NCBI GenBank assembly: GCA_020353115.1
Contig: CP070687.1
Coordinates: forward strand, 1,392,660 to 1,398,121
Direction: 5' to 3'
From: Bacteroidales bacterium
Lineage (GTDB): Bacteria > Bacteroidota > Bacteroidia > Bacteroidales > VadinHA17
Length of the DNA: 5,462 nt
The notes beneath the pieces are model-generated. The model saw only the letters and a program-made list of their open reading frames with translations. It ran no database searches and was not told the DNA's origin. Made by a program: the position numbers and the translations under genes. The first letter of the stretch is position 1, and every line of letters starts with the position of its first letter. Positions 1 to 5,462 of this stretch are shown here, piece by piece.

Positions 1-1419
1 ATCGAGCTGTGCAGTATACATAAGGTTTCTCAATTCTTCTTCATTCATCGGGGCGGTAACGGTCATATTGGGAATGCATCTGAAATAGGCCAGGTCGTAT
101 ACCCCATGATGTGTGGCACCATCATCACCGACCAATCCCCCTCGATCAAGACAGAAAACCACATTCAGGTTTTGAAGGGCTACATCATGAATTACCTGAT
201 CGTATGCTCGTTGCATAAAAGAAGAATATATATTGCAAAATGGTAACATTCCCTGAATAGCAAGACCTGCAGAATAGGTAACGGCATGTTGTTCGGCAAT
301 CCCAACATCAAAAGCTCTGTCCGGTATTTTTTCCATCATGATATTCAGGGAAGATCCGGTTGGCATGGCAGGTGTAATTCCGACGATTTTGTCATTCTTT
401 TCTGCCAATTCAACTATCGTATGTCCAAATACTTCCTGGTATTTGGGGGGTACTGGCTTTTCCGATTTCACCTTTAGAATCTTTCCTGTATTCTTGTCGA
501 ACTTCCCCGGGGCATGGAATTTTGTCTGATTCAATTCGGCTTCTTTAAATCCTTTTCCCTTGATTGTCCTGCAATGCAGGATTTTGGGGCCGGCGATTTT
601 CTTCAGGTCCGATAATACCTGGGTCAGATGAATGATGTCATGCCCATCGACAGGTCCGAAATACCTGAAATTCATTGATTCAAACAAATTGCTGTGCTTC
701 AGGAAGATGGCTTTAAGGCCATGTTCCATTTTCTGAGCAAGTGTACGGGTTTTAGGTGCCACTTTACTTATTTTACCCAGGATGTGCCAGATGTCGTCCT
801 TAAGTTTATTATATGCAGGTGATGTGGTTATATCGACAAGGTATTCCTTGAGTGCCCCGACATTCGGGTCAATGGCAATGTTATTGTCATTCAGAATGAC
901 CAGTAGGTTTGATTTCTGAATGCCTGCATTATTCAATCCCTCGAATGCCAAACCGGCTGTCATGGCTCCGTCACCGATTACCGCGACGACCTGCCGGTCA
1001 ATACCTCTTTGTTTGGAAGCTTCAGCCATTCCGAGTGCGGCGGAGATGGAGGTTGAAGAATGTCCGACACCAAAGGCATCGTATTCGCTTTCGGATGGTT
1101 TCGGGAAACCGCTTATCCCTTTGTATTTTCTGTTGGTATTAAAAACATCGCGCCTGCCGGTAAGTATCTTATGACCATATGCCTGGTGTCCAACATCCCA
1201 GATAATAAGATCCTCGGGAGTGTTGAATACGTAATGTAATGCAACTGTCAGTTCAATAACTCCGAGGCTCGATCCAAAGTGTCCCGGATTTGAACAAACG
1301 ACATCAATGATGAATTCACGCAGTTCTGAACAAACCTGAATTAGTTCATCCTTCCCCAATTTTCTGAGGTCGGAAGGAGAATCTATCCTGTCCAATAGTC
1401 CCTGTGATTCTACGCTCAT
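1..1419 (-). CDS. dxs: 1-deoxy-D-xylulose-5-phosphate synthase (DXS), 3' end missing
   Basis: DXS is a cytoplasmic, thiamine-diphosphate-dependent enzyme. It condenses pyruvate with glyceraldehyde 3-phosphate to form DXP, the first step of the MEP isoprenoid pathway and also a precursor for thiamine and pyridoxal. I translated the reverse complement: 473 codons stay open from ATG at 1419-1417 to the window edge. Family landmarks are in order: GHFGSSLG at residues 47-54, WDVGHQAYGHK at 74-84, the ThDP/Mg motif GDGAMTAG at 149-156 followed by NN at 163-164, GPVDGHD at 255-261, the catalytic glutamate in IAEQHAV (E376), YDQ at 406-408 and DGATHHG at 433-439. The protein is normally about 620-640 residues, so roughly the last 160, mainly the transketolase C-terminal domain, are outside the window. 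An in-frame TAG lies five codons upstream, so this is the first possible ATG. No strong Shine-Dalgarno is visible, which is usual in Bacteroidota. No frameshift or missing catalytic residue was seen. Confidence 0.97.
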   Translation of the reverse strand, partial: MSVESQGLLDRIDSPSDLRKLGKDELIQVCSELREFIIDVVCSNPGHFGSSLGVIELTVALHYVFNTPEDLIIWDVGHQAYGHKILTGRRDVFNTNRKYKGISGFPKPSESEYDAFGVGHSSTSISAALGMAEASKQRGIDRQVVAVIGDGAMTAGLAFEGLNNAGIQKSNLLVILNDNNIAIDPNVGALKEYLVDITTSPAYNKLKDDIWHILGKISKVAPKTRTLAQKMEHGLKAIFLKHSNLFESMNFRYFGPVDGHDIIHLTQVLSDLKKIAGPKILHCRTIKGKGFKEAELNQTKFHAPGKFDKNTGKILKVKSEKPVPPKYQEVFGHTIVELAEKNDKIVGITPAMPTGSSLNIMMEKIPDRAFDVGIAEQHAVTYSAGLAIQGMLPFCNIYSSFMQRAYDQVIHDVALQNLNVVFCLDRGGLVGDDGATHHGVYDLAYFRCIPNMTVTAPMNEEELRNLMYTAQLD

Positions 1420-1449
1420 CGCAAGATCATTCTATCTTCATAGGTAACG

Positions 1450-1457
1450 TAAAGATA
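1450..1457 (-). promoter_or_regulatory. possible dxs promoter (-7-like element)
   Basis: Read on the minus strand this octamer is TATCTTTA, one mismatch from the Bacteroidota -7 consensus TAnnTTTG. It sits about 30 bases before the dxs ATG, a sensible distance. No TTTG-like -33 box is present at the expected spacing further upstream, so the call is tentative. Confidence 0.35.
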
Positions 1458-1508
1458 ATAATAAATATTCAGTTCCACCCGGGATTATTTACCCTCAAAG
1501 GAAATGCA

Positions 1509-1516
1509 TATCTTTG
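1509..1516 (+). promoter_or_regulatory. probable promoter of the OmpA-family lipoprotein gene (-7 element)
   Basis: The octamer TATCTTTG matches the Bacteroidota sigma-70 -7 consensus TAnnTTTG exactly. It lies 55 bases before the downstream ATG, which would give a 5' leader of roughly 50 bases. The best -33 candidate is TTTA at 1488-1491, one mismatch from TTTG with 17 bases of spacing, slightly short of the usual 19 or so. With the element facing dxs, it makes 1420-1571 a divergent promoter region. Confidence 0.55.
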
Positions 1517-1571
1517 CTATTGGATAAGAAATGTATAATATAATTAGGTCAAACAAGTTAAGTCATCTGAT

Positions 1572-2585
1572 ATGAGGATATTTATAAAACCTGCTATTCT
1601 GTTGCTCGGATTAGGAATTATTACCTTTTCCTGTGTATCTACAAAACAGTACAAAGAACTTCAGGAAACCAGCCGGAAATTTCTGGAGGAAAGAGATCTC
1701 TTAAAAAATGAAAACAACAAATTATCGGTACTAAATACCGAGATGAAAACGACAGTTAATGAGTTGGAAAAGAAAGTCTCGGATCTGGAAGAGGAGATAG
1801 ACCGGAAAACTGAAGAAGCGGATCAACTGCAAAAAGACTATAACCTCCTGAACAGACGGTTTTTTGATCTTCAGACAGCACAGGAAGACCTAATACAAGG
1901 AAATGTAAAGGAAACAAGAAGACTCCTGAAACAGCTTCAGACCACACAGGAAGAGCTGATTACAAAGGAAGATGAACTCCGTGAACTTGAGCGGTCGCTA
2001 AATTCCAAAAAATCAAATCTGGATGAACTGCAGTTCGAGCTGGCGAATAAGAATACACGGCTTCTTGAACTGGAAAATATTCTATTCCAGAAGGATTCAG
2101 TGGTGAATGCGTTGAAGGTTAAAGTTTCTTCTGCCCTCCTGGGATTTGAAAATAATGGCTTAACTGTAACCCTTAAAAATAGCAAGGTCTATGTTTCACT
2201 TGAAGAGCAGCTACTTTTCAAAACGGGCAGTACAGAAGTGGATCAGAATGGAATCAATGCGCTGAAAAAGCTGGCGAAGGTACTTGAAACCAATCCGGAT
2301 ATCAACATTATGATTGAGGGTCATACAGATGACGTTCCTTATCTGACATCCGGAGGACCGATTAAAGATAACTGGGACTTAAGTGTTAAAAGGGCTACTT
2401 CTATTGTACGGATTCTTCTTGATGGATCGACCATCGATCCAAAAAGGTTGATAGCCGCCGGCAGGGGAGAGTTTATGCCTGTGGATCCGGCAAAAACACC
2501 CGAAGCAAGAACGAAAAACAGACGTACGGAAATCATACTTACACCTAAACTGGATGAACTGTTCCGGATTCTCGAAAGTAATTAA
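1572..2585 (+). CDS. OmpA/MotB-family peptidoglycan-binding lipoprotein with coiled-coil stalk
   Basis: Likely an outer-membrane lipoprotein that reaches through the periplasm and binds peptidoglycan non-covalently. Residues 1-20 form a basic then hydrophobic signal peptide ending in TFS before C21, the only cysteine in the protein, so C21 is the probable lipidation site. The lipobox is loose, as is common in Bacteroidota. Residues about 26-180 are rich in E, K, L and Q with regular hydrophobic spacing, a long coiled coil. Residues about 205-325 are an OmpA C-terminal domain: LLFKTGS at 214-220, GHTDD at 250-254, NWDLSVKRA at 267-275, AAGRGE at 295-300 and KNRRTEI at 315-321. D253 and R274 are the likely diaminopimelate-contacting residues by analogy with E. 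coli OmpA D271 and R286. The longer GHTDD-to-NWDLS segment resembles MotB-type domains, but no motor or stator gene is nearby. No transmembrane beta-barrel is present. The ATG has no clear Shine-Dalgarno. The family is recognisable; the exact role is inferred. Confidence 0.9.
   Translation: MRIFIKPAILLLGLGIITFSCVSTKQYKELQETSRKFLEERDLLKNENNKLSVLNTEMKTTVNELEKKVSDLEEEIDRKTEEADQLQKDYNLLNRRFFDLQTAQEDLIQGNVKETRRLLKQLQTTQEELITKEDELRELERSLNSKKSNLDELQFELANKNTRLLELENILFQKDSVVNALKVKVSSALLGFENNGLTVTLKNSKVYVSLEEQLLFKTGSTEVDQNGINALKKLAKVLETNPDINIMIEGHTDDVPYLTSGGPIKDNWDLSVKRATSIVRILLDGSTIDPKRLIAAGRGEFMPVDPAKTPEARTKNRRTEIILTPKLDELFRILESN
1869..2000 (+). repeat. two imperfect 66-base tandem repeats within the lipoprotein stalk
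   Basis: Residues 100-121 and 122-143 of the lipoprotein are adjacent 22-residue units, beginning LQTAQEDLI and LQTTQEELI. The first 27 bases of the two units (1869-1895 and 1935-1961) agree at 22 positions by hand count; the remainder has diverged. A 22-residue unit equals two hendecads (11+11) and preserves coiled-coil phase, so it may reflect an in-phase duplication that lengthened the stalk. Confidence 0.6.
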
Positions 2586-2601
2586 CCTCTCATCCGGTCT
2601 G

Positions 2602-2618
2602 CAGTGAATAAATCACTG
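2602..2618. other. short hairpin in the lipoprotein-radical SAM gap
   Basis: CAGTGA and TCACTG form a perfect 6-base-pair stem with loop ATAAA, starting 17 bases after the lipoprotein stop codon. It is not followed by a T-run, so it is a weak candidate for an intrinsic terminator and could instead be a 3'-end processing or stability hairpin. The rest of this 92-base gap (2586-2677) holds no TAnnTTTG element that I can see, which leaves read-through into the radical SAM gene possible. Confidence 0.3.
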
Positions 2619-2677
2619 GGTTGGAATATTAACGTATCAAAATTATCAGGAAAGATTTATTAAAGAAGACGCTACGC

Positions 2678-3703
2678 GTGATAAAAACTCTGCTTCCAAC
2701 GAATATTTATATCTTCTTAAGAAAACACAGTTTTAACCGGTCCTTTAATTTCCTTAAACTGAAGGTAAGTTATTTATTAACAAGATTACTTGGAAGACCT
2801 ATTCTTTTCGGATACCCTGCTACTCTTTCAGTTGAACCAACAAACCGTTGTAATCTGCAATGTCCTGAATGCCTGTCCGGCAGCAGATCGTTAACCAGGA
2901 ATGCGGGATTCATAAATGATCAGACCTATGATAAAATTCTTTCCGAGGTATCCTCTTTTGTAAATACCCTGATCCTGTATTTTCAGGGAGAACCCTTATT
3001 GCATCCCGATATATTTAATCTGATACGGAAAGCACACGAAAAAAAAATAATAGTTATTATATCATCAAACGGACATTTTATTGATCCGGAAAATGCCAGA
3101 AAAATAGTTGAATCAGGATTGGATAAAATCATTATTTCCCTGGATGGAATGGATCAGGAAGTATATACCAAATACAGGGTGGGAGGGAATTTAGGAAAGG
3201 TAAAGAAAGGAATTGAAGATCTTGTGGAATGGAAACATAGGCTTAATTCATTAACGCCACTGATCATTATACAGTTCCTGGTTCTCAGTCACAACCAGCA
3301 CCAAATCAATGATGTAAGACGTTGGGGACGTGAAATAGGTGTAAACGAGGTTCAGTTGAAATCAGCCCAGCTGATTGATTTCAGAACCGGAAATAAACTT
3401 ATGCCCGACGACAGATACTCGCGTTATAAGAGAACCAAAGATGGTATTTTTAATGTGAAGAGCGCGCTGAAAGATTATTGCTGGCGTACCTGGTCTACTG
3501 CCGTTATAACGTGGGATGGAATGGTAGTGCCATGTTGCTTCGACAAGGACGCAACTCATTCCATGGGGAATATCCTGGATAGTTCGTTTATTCATATTTG
3601 GAAAGATACGCCTTACAGGAAATTCAGAAATACTATAGTAACAAATAGAAAAACAATCCCTATTTGTCTTAATTGTACGGAGGGATTATCAATCTCTGTC
3701 TGA
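2678..3703 (+). CDS. radical SAM/SPASM-domain protein of unknown substrate
   Basis: A cytoplasmic iron-sulfur enzyme predicted to cleave S-adenosylmethionine and start radical chemistry. The radical SAM cluster motif CNLQCPEC (CX3CX2C) has cysteines 58, 62 and 65. It is followed by YFQGEPLLHP at 101-110 (the SAM-contacting GE motif) and IISLDG at 152-157. The C-terminus is SPASM-like: C268 in CWRTW, VITWDGMVVPCCFD at 276-289 (C286, C287), MGNI at 296-299, and CLNC at 330-333. These five cysteines could hold one auxiliary 4Fe-4S cluster. The 341-residue length fits compact SPASM proteins. The start is GTG at 2678: the frame opens after TAA at 2630-2632, no ATG or TTG precedes the GTG, and the next in-frame methionine falls well after the radical SAM motif. 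A purine-rich AAAGAAG at 2662-2668 may act as ribosome binding site. SPASM proteins often modify peptides or act as anaerobic sulfatase maturases, but no precursor peptide or sulfatase is in the window. The overall sequence resembles a Bacteroidota family I know only as uncharacterised SPASM proteins. Confidence 0.92.
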   Translation: MIKTLLPTNIYIFLRKHSFNRSFNFLKLKVSYLLTRLLGRPILFGYPATLSVEPTNRCNLQCPECLSGSRSLTRNAGFINDQTYDKILSEVSSFVNTLILYFQGEPLLHPDIFNLIRKAHEKKIIVIISSNGHFIDPENARKIVESGLDKIIISLDGMDQEVYTKYRVGGNLGKVKKGIEDLVEWKHRLNSLTPLIIIQFLVLSHNQHQINDVRRWGREIGVNEVQLKSAQLIDFRTGNKLMPDDRYSRYKRTKDGIFNVKSALKDYCWRTWSTAVITWDGMVVPCCFDKDATHSMGNILDSSFIHIWKDTPYRKFRNTIVTNRKTIPICLNCTEGLSISV

Positions 3704-3724
3704 AGATTTCCGAAGCTGATGTTT

Positions 3725-3761
3725 CTATCATAAGCTCAAACCATTTTTTTAATGGCGATAG
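3725..3761. other. bipartite hairpin after the radical SAM gene
   Basis: An inner stem CCATT (3741-3745) pairs with AATGG (3751-3755) around a TTTTT loop. An outer stem CTATC (3725-3729) pairs with GATAG (3757-3761), separated by an 11-base bulge on the left and one base on the right. It starts 22 bases after the stop codon. No T-run follows, so it does not look like a standard intrinsic terminator. It may still mark the 3' end of the transcript or arise by chance in AT-rich DNA. Confidence 0.3.
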
Positions 3762-3850
3762 AACTATGGATATACCTGAAACACTTCTCAAAAATTATAC
3801 ATGCATCAGGTCAATTTTATTAAAATGTTCAGTTGTTAAAGGAGACTATT

Positions 3851-3905
3851 ATCTGCAATGAACAGGTGATGGCCGGGTAAAGATAGATGCAATTTCATTG
3901 CAGGT
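3851..3905. repeat. 10-base perfect inverted repeat between the radical SAM and acylase genes
   Basis: CTGCAATGAA at 3853-3862 is the exact reverse complement of TTCATTGCAG at 3894-3903, with 31 bases between. The pairing extends outward through a T-G wobble (3852/3904) and an A-T pair (3851/3905), giving a 12-pair stem. A competing small hairpin, TGCAA (3888-3892) with TTGCA (3898-3902), shares the right arm. The structure ends just upstream of the proposed acylase promoter. It could be a transcript-end structure for the upstream gene or a two-part regulator site for the downstream one; the sequence does not decide. Confidence 0.45.
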
Positions 3906-3908
3906 TGG

Positions 3909-3940
3909 TTGGGTTATCTTCTTGCGTTATCTTAAATTTG
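3909..3940 (+). promoter_or_regulatory. probable promoter of the acylase gene
   Basis: TAAATTTG at 3933-3940 matches the Bacteroidota -7 consensus TAnnTTTG exactly, and TTG at 3909-3911 sits 21 bases upstream as a plausible -33 element. Transcription would begin a few bases after 3940, leaving a leader of about 20 bases before the ATG at 3965. The remainder of the 261-base gap from 3704 contains no convincing gene. Confidence 0.55.
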
Positions 3941-3964
3941 TTATAAATAGAATGATTTGGCGAT

Positions 3965-5462
3965 ATGAAAGTTATCAAAAGAGTCTTACTGGTATTTATA
4001 TTCCTGGTAGTTATTTTACTGGTTTCAGGATTGGTATTCGTTCATTATCTGGCCCATAGGGGAGTCCCGGCATATGAACGGGAAGTTACATTGGCCGGTA
4101 TAAGGGAACCGGTAACGGTGTTCCGCGATTCCCTTGCTATTCCGCACATCTATGCCTCAAACGAAGAAGATCTTTATCGTACAGTTGGGTATATAATGGC
4201 ACAGGACCGATTGTGGCAGATGGATCTGATCAGGAGAGTTACTACCGGCAGGTTGTCAGAAATATTTGGAGAGGATTTTGTCGAAACCGATCTGTTCCTT
4301 AGGGCACTGCGTATACCTGAGAAATCAAAACTGGTTCTGGAGAACACCAGTCCGGAATTGATAGTTTTACTAAAGGCGTATGCCGATGGGGTAAACCAGT
4401 TCATTGAACAACATATTCACACCTTGCCTTTTGAGTTCAGCATCTTAAGATATAATCCTGAGCCTTGGAAGCCGGAACATTCACTGAACATAATAGGGTA
4501 TATGGCCTGGGACCTGGCAGGCAATATATTATCCAGTGAAGTGACCATATATAAGCTGAACCAAAAGTTTGGTCCCGAAAAGCTTTATCAGTTGATCCCG
4601 GATGTGGAATCGACCGAAAGTATTGTATATCCTGATTTTACATGGGATTCAATATCGCAAGAGATTCATGCTGAGTTCATTAAACATTCCAGATCCCTGA
4701 TGGATCTGGGAATTGCAGCTTTTCATGGCAGCAATAACTGGGCAATATCGGGAGAAAAGAGTACTACAGGCAACCCCATTTTTGCAAATGATATGCATCT
4801 TGGATTCGGAATTCCGGGTATCTGGTACCAGATGCATCATATAATAGAGGATAAACTTAATGTTACCGGGATAGGTATTCCGGGGGAACCACTAATAGTC
4901 GCTGGTCATAACGACAGTATAGCCTGGGGGATGACCAATTTAGCAGTTGATGATATTGATCTTTATCTGGAGGAAGTAAATCCCGGGAACAGGAATGAGT
5001 ATAGGTTAAACGGGAAATGGAAGACAATGGAAGTGAGGGAGGAACGTATAAATATCAAAGGCGGAAAGGAGCTACTAAAAGAATTGCGATTTACTCACCG
5101 TGGTCCTGTTATCTCCGAATTCAGAGACATGCCAGAGGTAATCTCGATGAGGTGGGGAGGCAACGACTACAGCAATGAGTTCCGTTCGGTTTATCTGTTA
5201 AACAATGCCCGGAATTGGGGGGATTTTAAAAATGCCATCAAAACCTTCAGTTCCATAAGCCAGAATTTCGCTTATGTCGATGTCCAGGGGAATATTGGTT
5301 TGTATGCTGCCGGTGGAATCCCGATCAGGAATGGGACAGGTTATTCTCTCTTGCCGGGAAATACAGATGAATACGACTGGAAGGGAAAAGTTCCTTTTGA
5401 GGATTTACCGCATAGCTTTAATCCTTCCTCCGGAATAGTAGCATCAGCCAATAATAAATCCA
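3965..5462 (+). CDS. penicillin acylase family (peptidase S45) Ntn hydrolase, 3' end missing
   Basis: Enzymes of this family hydrolyse amide bonds of N-acyl compounds (beta-lactam side chains, acyl-homoserine lactones, acyl amino acids). They mature by cutting themselves before a serine that becomes the N-terminal nucleophile of the beta subunit. My translation stays open for 499 codons to the window edge. Residues 5-28 are a hydrophobic signal or membrane anchor after a basic start, implying a periplasmic enzyme. The alpha-subunit region includes IPHIYASNEEDLY at 59-71 and GYIMAQDRLWQMDL at 75-88. The processing site is HGSNNWAISG at 254-263: cleavage would fall between G255 and S256, freeing the nucleophile S256 (codon 4730-4732). 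NDMHLG at 275-280, AGHND at 313-317, WGMTN at 321-325, HRGPV at 378-382 and ANNK at 495-498, which probably holds the oxyanion-hole asparagine, all fit the family. Full members are about 750-800 residues, so about 250-300 are missing. An in-frame TGA at 3953-3955 makes this the first usable ATG; no Shine-Dalgarno is evident. The substrate cannot be told from sequence. Confidence 0.94.
   Translation, partial: MKVIKRVLLVFIFLVVILLVSGLVFVHYLAHRGVPAYEREVTLAGIREPVTVFRDSLAIPHIYASNEEDLYRTVGYIMAQDRLWQMDLIRRVTTGRLSEIFGEDFVETDLFLRALRIPEKSKLVLENTSPELIVLLKAYADGVNQFIEQHIHTLPFEFSILRYNPEPWKPEHSLNIIGYMAWDLAGNILSSEVTIYKLNQKFGPEKLYQLIPDVESTESIVYPDFTWDSISQEIHAEFIKHSRSLMDLGIAAFHGSNNWAISGEKSTTGNPIFANDMHLGFGIPGIWYQMHHIIEDKLNVTGIGIPGEPLIVAGHNDSIAWGMTNLAVDDIDLYLEEVNPGNRNEYRLNGKWKTMEVREERINIKGGKELLKELRFTHRGPVISEFRDMPEVISMRWGGNDYSNEFRSVYLLNNARNWGDFKNAIKTFSSISQNFAYVDVQGNIGLYAAGGIPIRNGTGYSLLPGNTDEYDWKGKVPFEDLPHSFNPSSGIVASANNKS

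Noticed and set aside
286..1174. Several plus-strand open frames across the left part of the window
   Set aside because: All lie antisense to the well-supported dxs reading frame and their translations show no family features.
1421..1435. Four-codon ATG frame overlapping the dxs start (ATGATCTTGCGATGA on the minus strand)
   Set aside because: Considered as a leader peptide for translational coupling, but it is too short, has no ribosome binding site, and such overlaps are common by chance.
1756..2536. Minus-strand open frames opposite the lipoprotein gene
   Set aside because: Low-complexity serine-rich or arginine-rich translations are the expected mirror of a Glu/Lys-rich coiled-coil gene; no independent evidence of coding.
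3362..3595. Minus-strand 77-codon frame opposite the radical SAM gene
   Set aside because: It covers the SPASM region, whose sense-strand motifs are clear; the antisense translation has no recognisable motif.
3673..3861. A 62-codon plus-strand open frame after the radical SAM gene
   Set aside because: It overlaps the last 31 bases of the radical SAM gene in another frame, has no recognisable domain or ribosome binding site, and its 3' end runs into the inverted repeat. Most likely a chance open frame.
4174..4840. Two minus-strand frames opposite the acylase gene
   Set aside because: They are antisense to conserved acylase motifs, including the catalytic serine region, and show no family signature.

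Overview
The window looks like ordinary chromosomal DNA from a member of the Bacteroidota (Bacteroidetes). The protein families resemble that phylum's versions: an OmpA/MotB-type lipoprotein with a coiled-coil stalk, and a radical SAM/SPASM protein with a characteristic C-terminal block. Gene starts lack strong Shine-Dalgarno sequences. Two of the upstream regions carry exact matches to the Bacteroidota -7 promoter element TAnnTTTG. By eye the base composition is moderately AT-rich and even across the window. The genus cannot be fixed from the sequence alone.

Layout: (1) Bases 1-1419, minus strand: the first 473 codons of dxs (1-deoxy-D-xylulose-5-phosphate synthase); the C-terminal quarter lies beyond the left edge. 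(2) Bases 1420-1571: a divergent intergenic region with promoter-like elements facing both ways. (3) Bases 1572-2585, plus strand: a 337-residue putative lipoprotein with a long coiled coil and a C-terminal OmpA peptidoglycan-binding domain. (4) Bases 2586-2677: a 92-base gap with a short hairpin. (5) Bases 2678-3703, plus strand: a 341-residue radical SAM protein with a SPASM-like C-terminus, starting at GTG. (6) Bases 3704-3964: a 261-base non-coding gap holding two inverted-repeat structures and a good promoter candidate. (7) Bases 3965-5462, plus strand: the first 499 codons of a membrane-anchored penicillin-acylase-type (S45) Ntn hydrolase, cut by the right edge.

Functionally this is a housekeeping isoprenoid gene set back to back with envelope-related genes. 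The lipoprotein would tether the outer membrane to peptidoglycan, and the acylase should act in the periplasm. The radical SAM protein is cytoplasmic with no recognisable substrate. No mobile element, CRISPR array, RNA gene or phage feature was seen. Nothing here is clearly a new system. The items most worth checking are the radical SAM/SPASM protein next to an autoprocessing amidase, the long inverted repeat between them, and the 22-residue repeat in the lipoprotein stalk.
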